Below the pieces are notes generated by a model. The model saw nothing but the letters and a program-made list of their open reading frames with translations. It did not search any database and had not been told where the DNA came from. The translations under genes and the position numbers were made by a program. Positions 63,101 to 64,000 of a stretch of 64,000 nt of DNA are shown here, one piece after another (positions within the stretch are counted from its first letter, which is position 1; the number at the start of each line of letters is the position of its first letter). The DNA is from Gammaproteobacteria bacterium. GTDB lineage: Bacteria > Pseudomonadota > Gammaproteobacteria > Berkiellales > Berkiellaceae. The DNA lies in contig JACPOY010000025.1 of assembly GCA_016191245.1 (NCBI GenBank), forward strand, positions 124,001-188,000. Reading direction: 5' to 3'.

Positions 63101-63505
63101 ATGTTTGATTATATGAAGAAAATTGCTACTTCTAAAGTCTTCAAGCCTATGATGAAAGGCTTATTTGGACTTTTTACCAAAAAGTCGAATCCGCAAGCAC
63201 GCTTTTATGCTGATAATGTTGCTTCTGAAGTCGCTGATTTTATACCAACTGTGGTAGAAGTCGCTGCTGCTGCCGTTGCTGCCTATCAATTAGGGGGAAT
63301 TGGCTTAGAATCGGGATTAAAATTAGCAACGGTGATGGCAGATGAAAAAAGCCCAGTAAAAGATGTGGTTTTATCACCCGCTAAAATGTATCACCACTAC
63401 AAAAATTACCAATTTCTCAAAGGTGTTCAAGATGGTGGATATGAGCAAACAGATATTGAAGATGACTTTGTACTAATAGATAAGAAAAGTGCTCGTCTAG
63501 GGTAA
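63101..63505 (+). CDS. Orphan small protein with hydrophobic central segment
   Basis: 134 residues. Positively charged N-terminal helix (MFDYMKKIATSKVFKPMMK), a hydrophobic segment (FIPTVVEVAAAAVAAYQLGG, about 47-66), then a charged tail. GAAGGGGAAA precedes the ATG. No family recognised. General plan resembles the other orphan membrane proteins here but it has no cysteines, so membership in that family is doubtful. Confidence 0.6.
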   Translation: MFDYMKKIATSKVFKPMMKGLFGLFTKKSNPQARFYADNVASEVADFIPTVVEVAAAAVAAYQLGGIGLESGLKLATVMADEKSPVKDVVLSPAKMYHHYKNYQFLKGVQDGGYEQTDIEDDFVLIDKKSARLG

Positions 63506-63656
63506 TAAAGAACCTCTCAAGCATGGATGCTTTTTCTTATATTTGCACCCACACCAGATAAACGGTATGACTACAATGATGAAAACGCTATTGTAAATGC
63601 ACTATGTCCACTACAATCCCTCTACTGATTTTCAAATAAAAATAAAGGGGAATATC

Positions 63657-64000
63657 ATGTTAGACGGTTTCAAAGACTTATTCGGAAGTTATTTTTCCGG
63701 TCAAACGCAGACTCAAACACCAACACCAACACCAACACCAACACCAACACCAACACCAACGCCAACACCAACACCAACACCAACGCCAACACAAGAGCGA
63801 GCACAAGCTCCCAAAAAGGCTCCCAAAAAAGCTCCTCAAACAACCCAACCGGAAATGACATTGGAAGAAGCTGAAATTCTTTTTGTTAAAGCAGGTGGCG
63901 TTCAGGATTTACACCGCGAAATTGAAGAATTAAAACAACAACTTCGTTTGCGTACAGATCAACTCCACAAAGCTAATGAAGATCGTTCAAGCTTAAGAAG
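63657..64000 (+). CDS. Thr-Pro repeat protein (3' end outside window)
   Basis: Starts at ATG 63657, with AAAGGGG upstream. MLDGFKDLFGSYFSG is an amphipathic start; residues 21-44 are twelve Thr-Pro units made of ACACCA hexamers (63717-63788). A KKAPKKAP stretch follows, then a coiled coil (VQDLHREIEELKQQLRL...). The frame is open to the right edge, so the rest is unknown. Probably a surface or exported protein, by resemblance of the Thr-Pro linker only. Confidence 0.7.
   Translation, partial: MLDGFKDLFGSYFSGQTQTQTPTPTPTPTPTPTPTPTPTPTPTPTQERAQAPKKAPKKAPQTTQPEMTLEEAEILFVKAGGVQDLHREIEELKQQLRLRTDQLHKANEDRSSLR
63711..63792 (+). repeat. In-frame hexanucleotide tandem repeat (Thr-Pro)
   Basis: ACACCA repeated about twelve times with ACG replacing ACA in two units. 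Because the unit is 6 bp, length changes keep the frame, altering linker length only. Confidence 0.93.

Noticed and set aside
63711..63792. Possible CRISPR or tandem array
   Set aside because: Hexamer repeats without spacers of constant length, in frame within a coding region.
63670..63861. Minus-strand Leu-Val repeat frame
   Set aside because: It is the antisense reading of the Thr-Pro repeat; the forward frame has a ribosome site and a plausible coiled coil.

Overview
The window is AT-rich, gene-dense bacterial chromosome of gammaproteobacterial type. Classical operons (xseB-ispA-dxs, motAB), housekeeping genes (upp, ftsI, maeA, pbpC with an alpha-2-macroglobulin) and dispersed GC-rich palindromes sit among many orphan proteins with eukaryote-like modules: giant ankyrin protein, F-box plus leucine-rich repeats, papain-fold (Tox-PL-like) domain, toxin-type glycosyltransferase, and a 28-29-residue solenoid repeat. 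That mix suggests a motile, host-associated member of the Legionellales/Coxiellales/Berkiella kind. The taxonomic placement is inference; no rRNA or other strong marker is present.

Layout. 1-7.7 kb (minus strand): MsrB-MsrA fusion cut by the window edge, arylamine N-acetyltransferase, a methyltransferase/DUF2269 pair, folE2, and the isoprenoid operon xseB-ispA-dxs. 7.8-10.2 kb (plus): flagellar stator motA-motB with a PilZ c-di-GMP receptor. 10.25-10.57 kb: a nested inverted-repeat (MITE-like) element. 10.7-12.7 kb (plus): DUF445 membrane protein, a small protein, upp, and a small peptide with a bacteriocin-type double-glycine leader ending in a strong terminator. 12.7-17 kb (minus): a Cys-rich membrane protein, then a coupled operon of a TrpXYZ-type ABC transporter and kynureninase. 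17-23 kb: coiled-coil protein, exported protein, ftsI, DUF4286, thioesterase, manC. 23-25.3 kb: three orphan proteins, two with nearly identical terminators. 25.5-30.1 kb: BtpA-like enzyme, small retropepsin-like protein, patatin lipoprotein, TraX-like protein, two membrane-anchored proteins. 30.2-33.3 kb: two effector-like proteins. 33.4-42.1 kb: pirin, remnant of a cation-efflux gene, RimJ-like acetyltransferase, pbpC and alpha-2-macroglobulin. 42.3-53 kb: coiled-coil protein, diguanylate cyclase, GNAT, panE-like reductase, 1,624-residue ankyrin protein. 53-58.9 kb: SnoaL-like gene with a truncated GNAT remnant, malic enzyme, glycosyltransferase-like protein, GNAT, GrpB-GNAT fusion, lysine-rich micro-ORF. 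59-64 kb: papain-fold/TPR protein, F-box-LRR protein, EamA transporter and two more orphan proteins, the last with a Thr-Pro hexanucleotide repeat and open at the right edge.

Themes. (1) A candidate host-manipulation repertoire scattered as single genes. (2) A tryptophan/kynurenine acquisition module that would make sense inside a host cell. (3) c-di-GMP control of motility: the PilZ gene sits in the motAB operon and a diguanylate cyclase lies elsewhere in the window. (4) A family of small Cys-containing single-TM proteins with no recognised function. (5) Genome decay and repeat activity, seen as two gene remnants and several palindromic elements.
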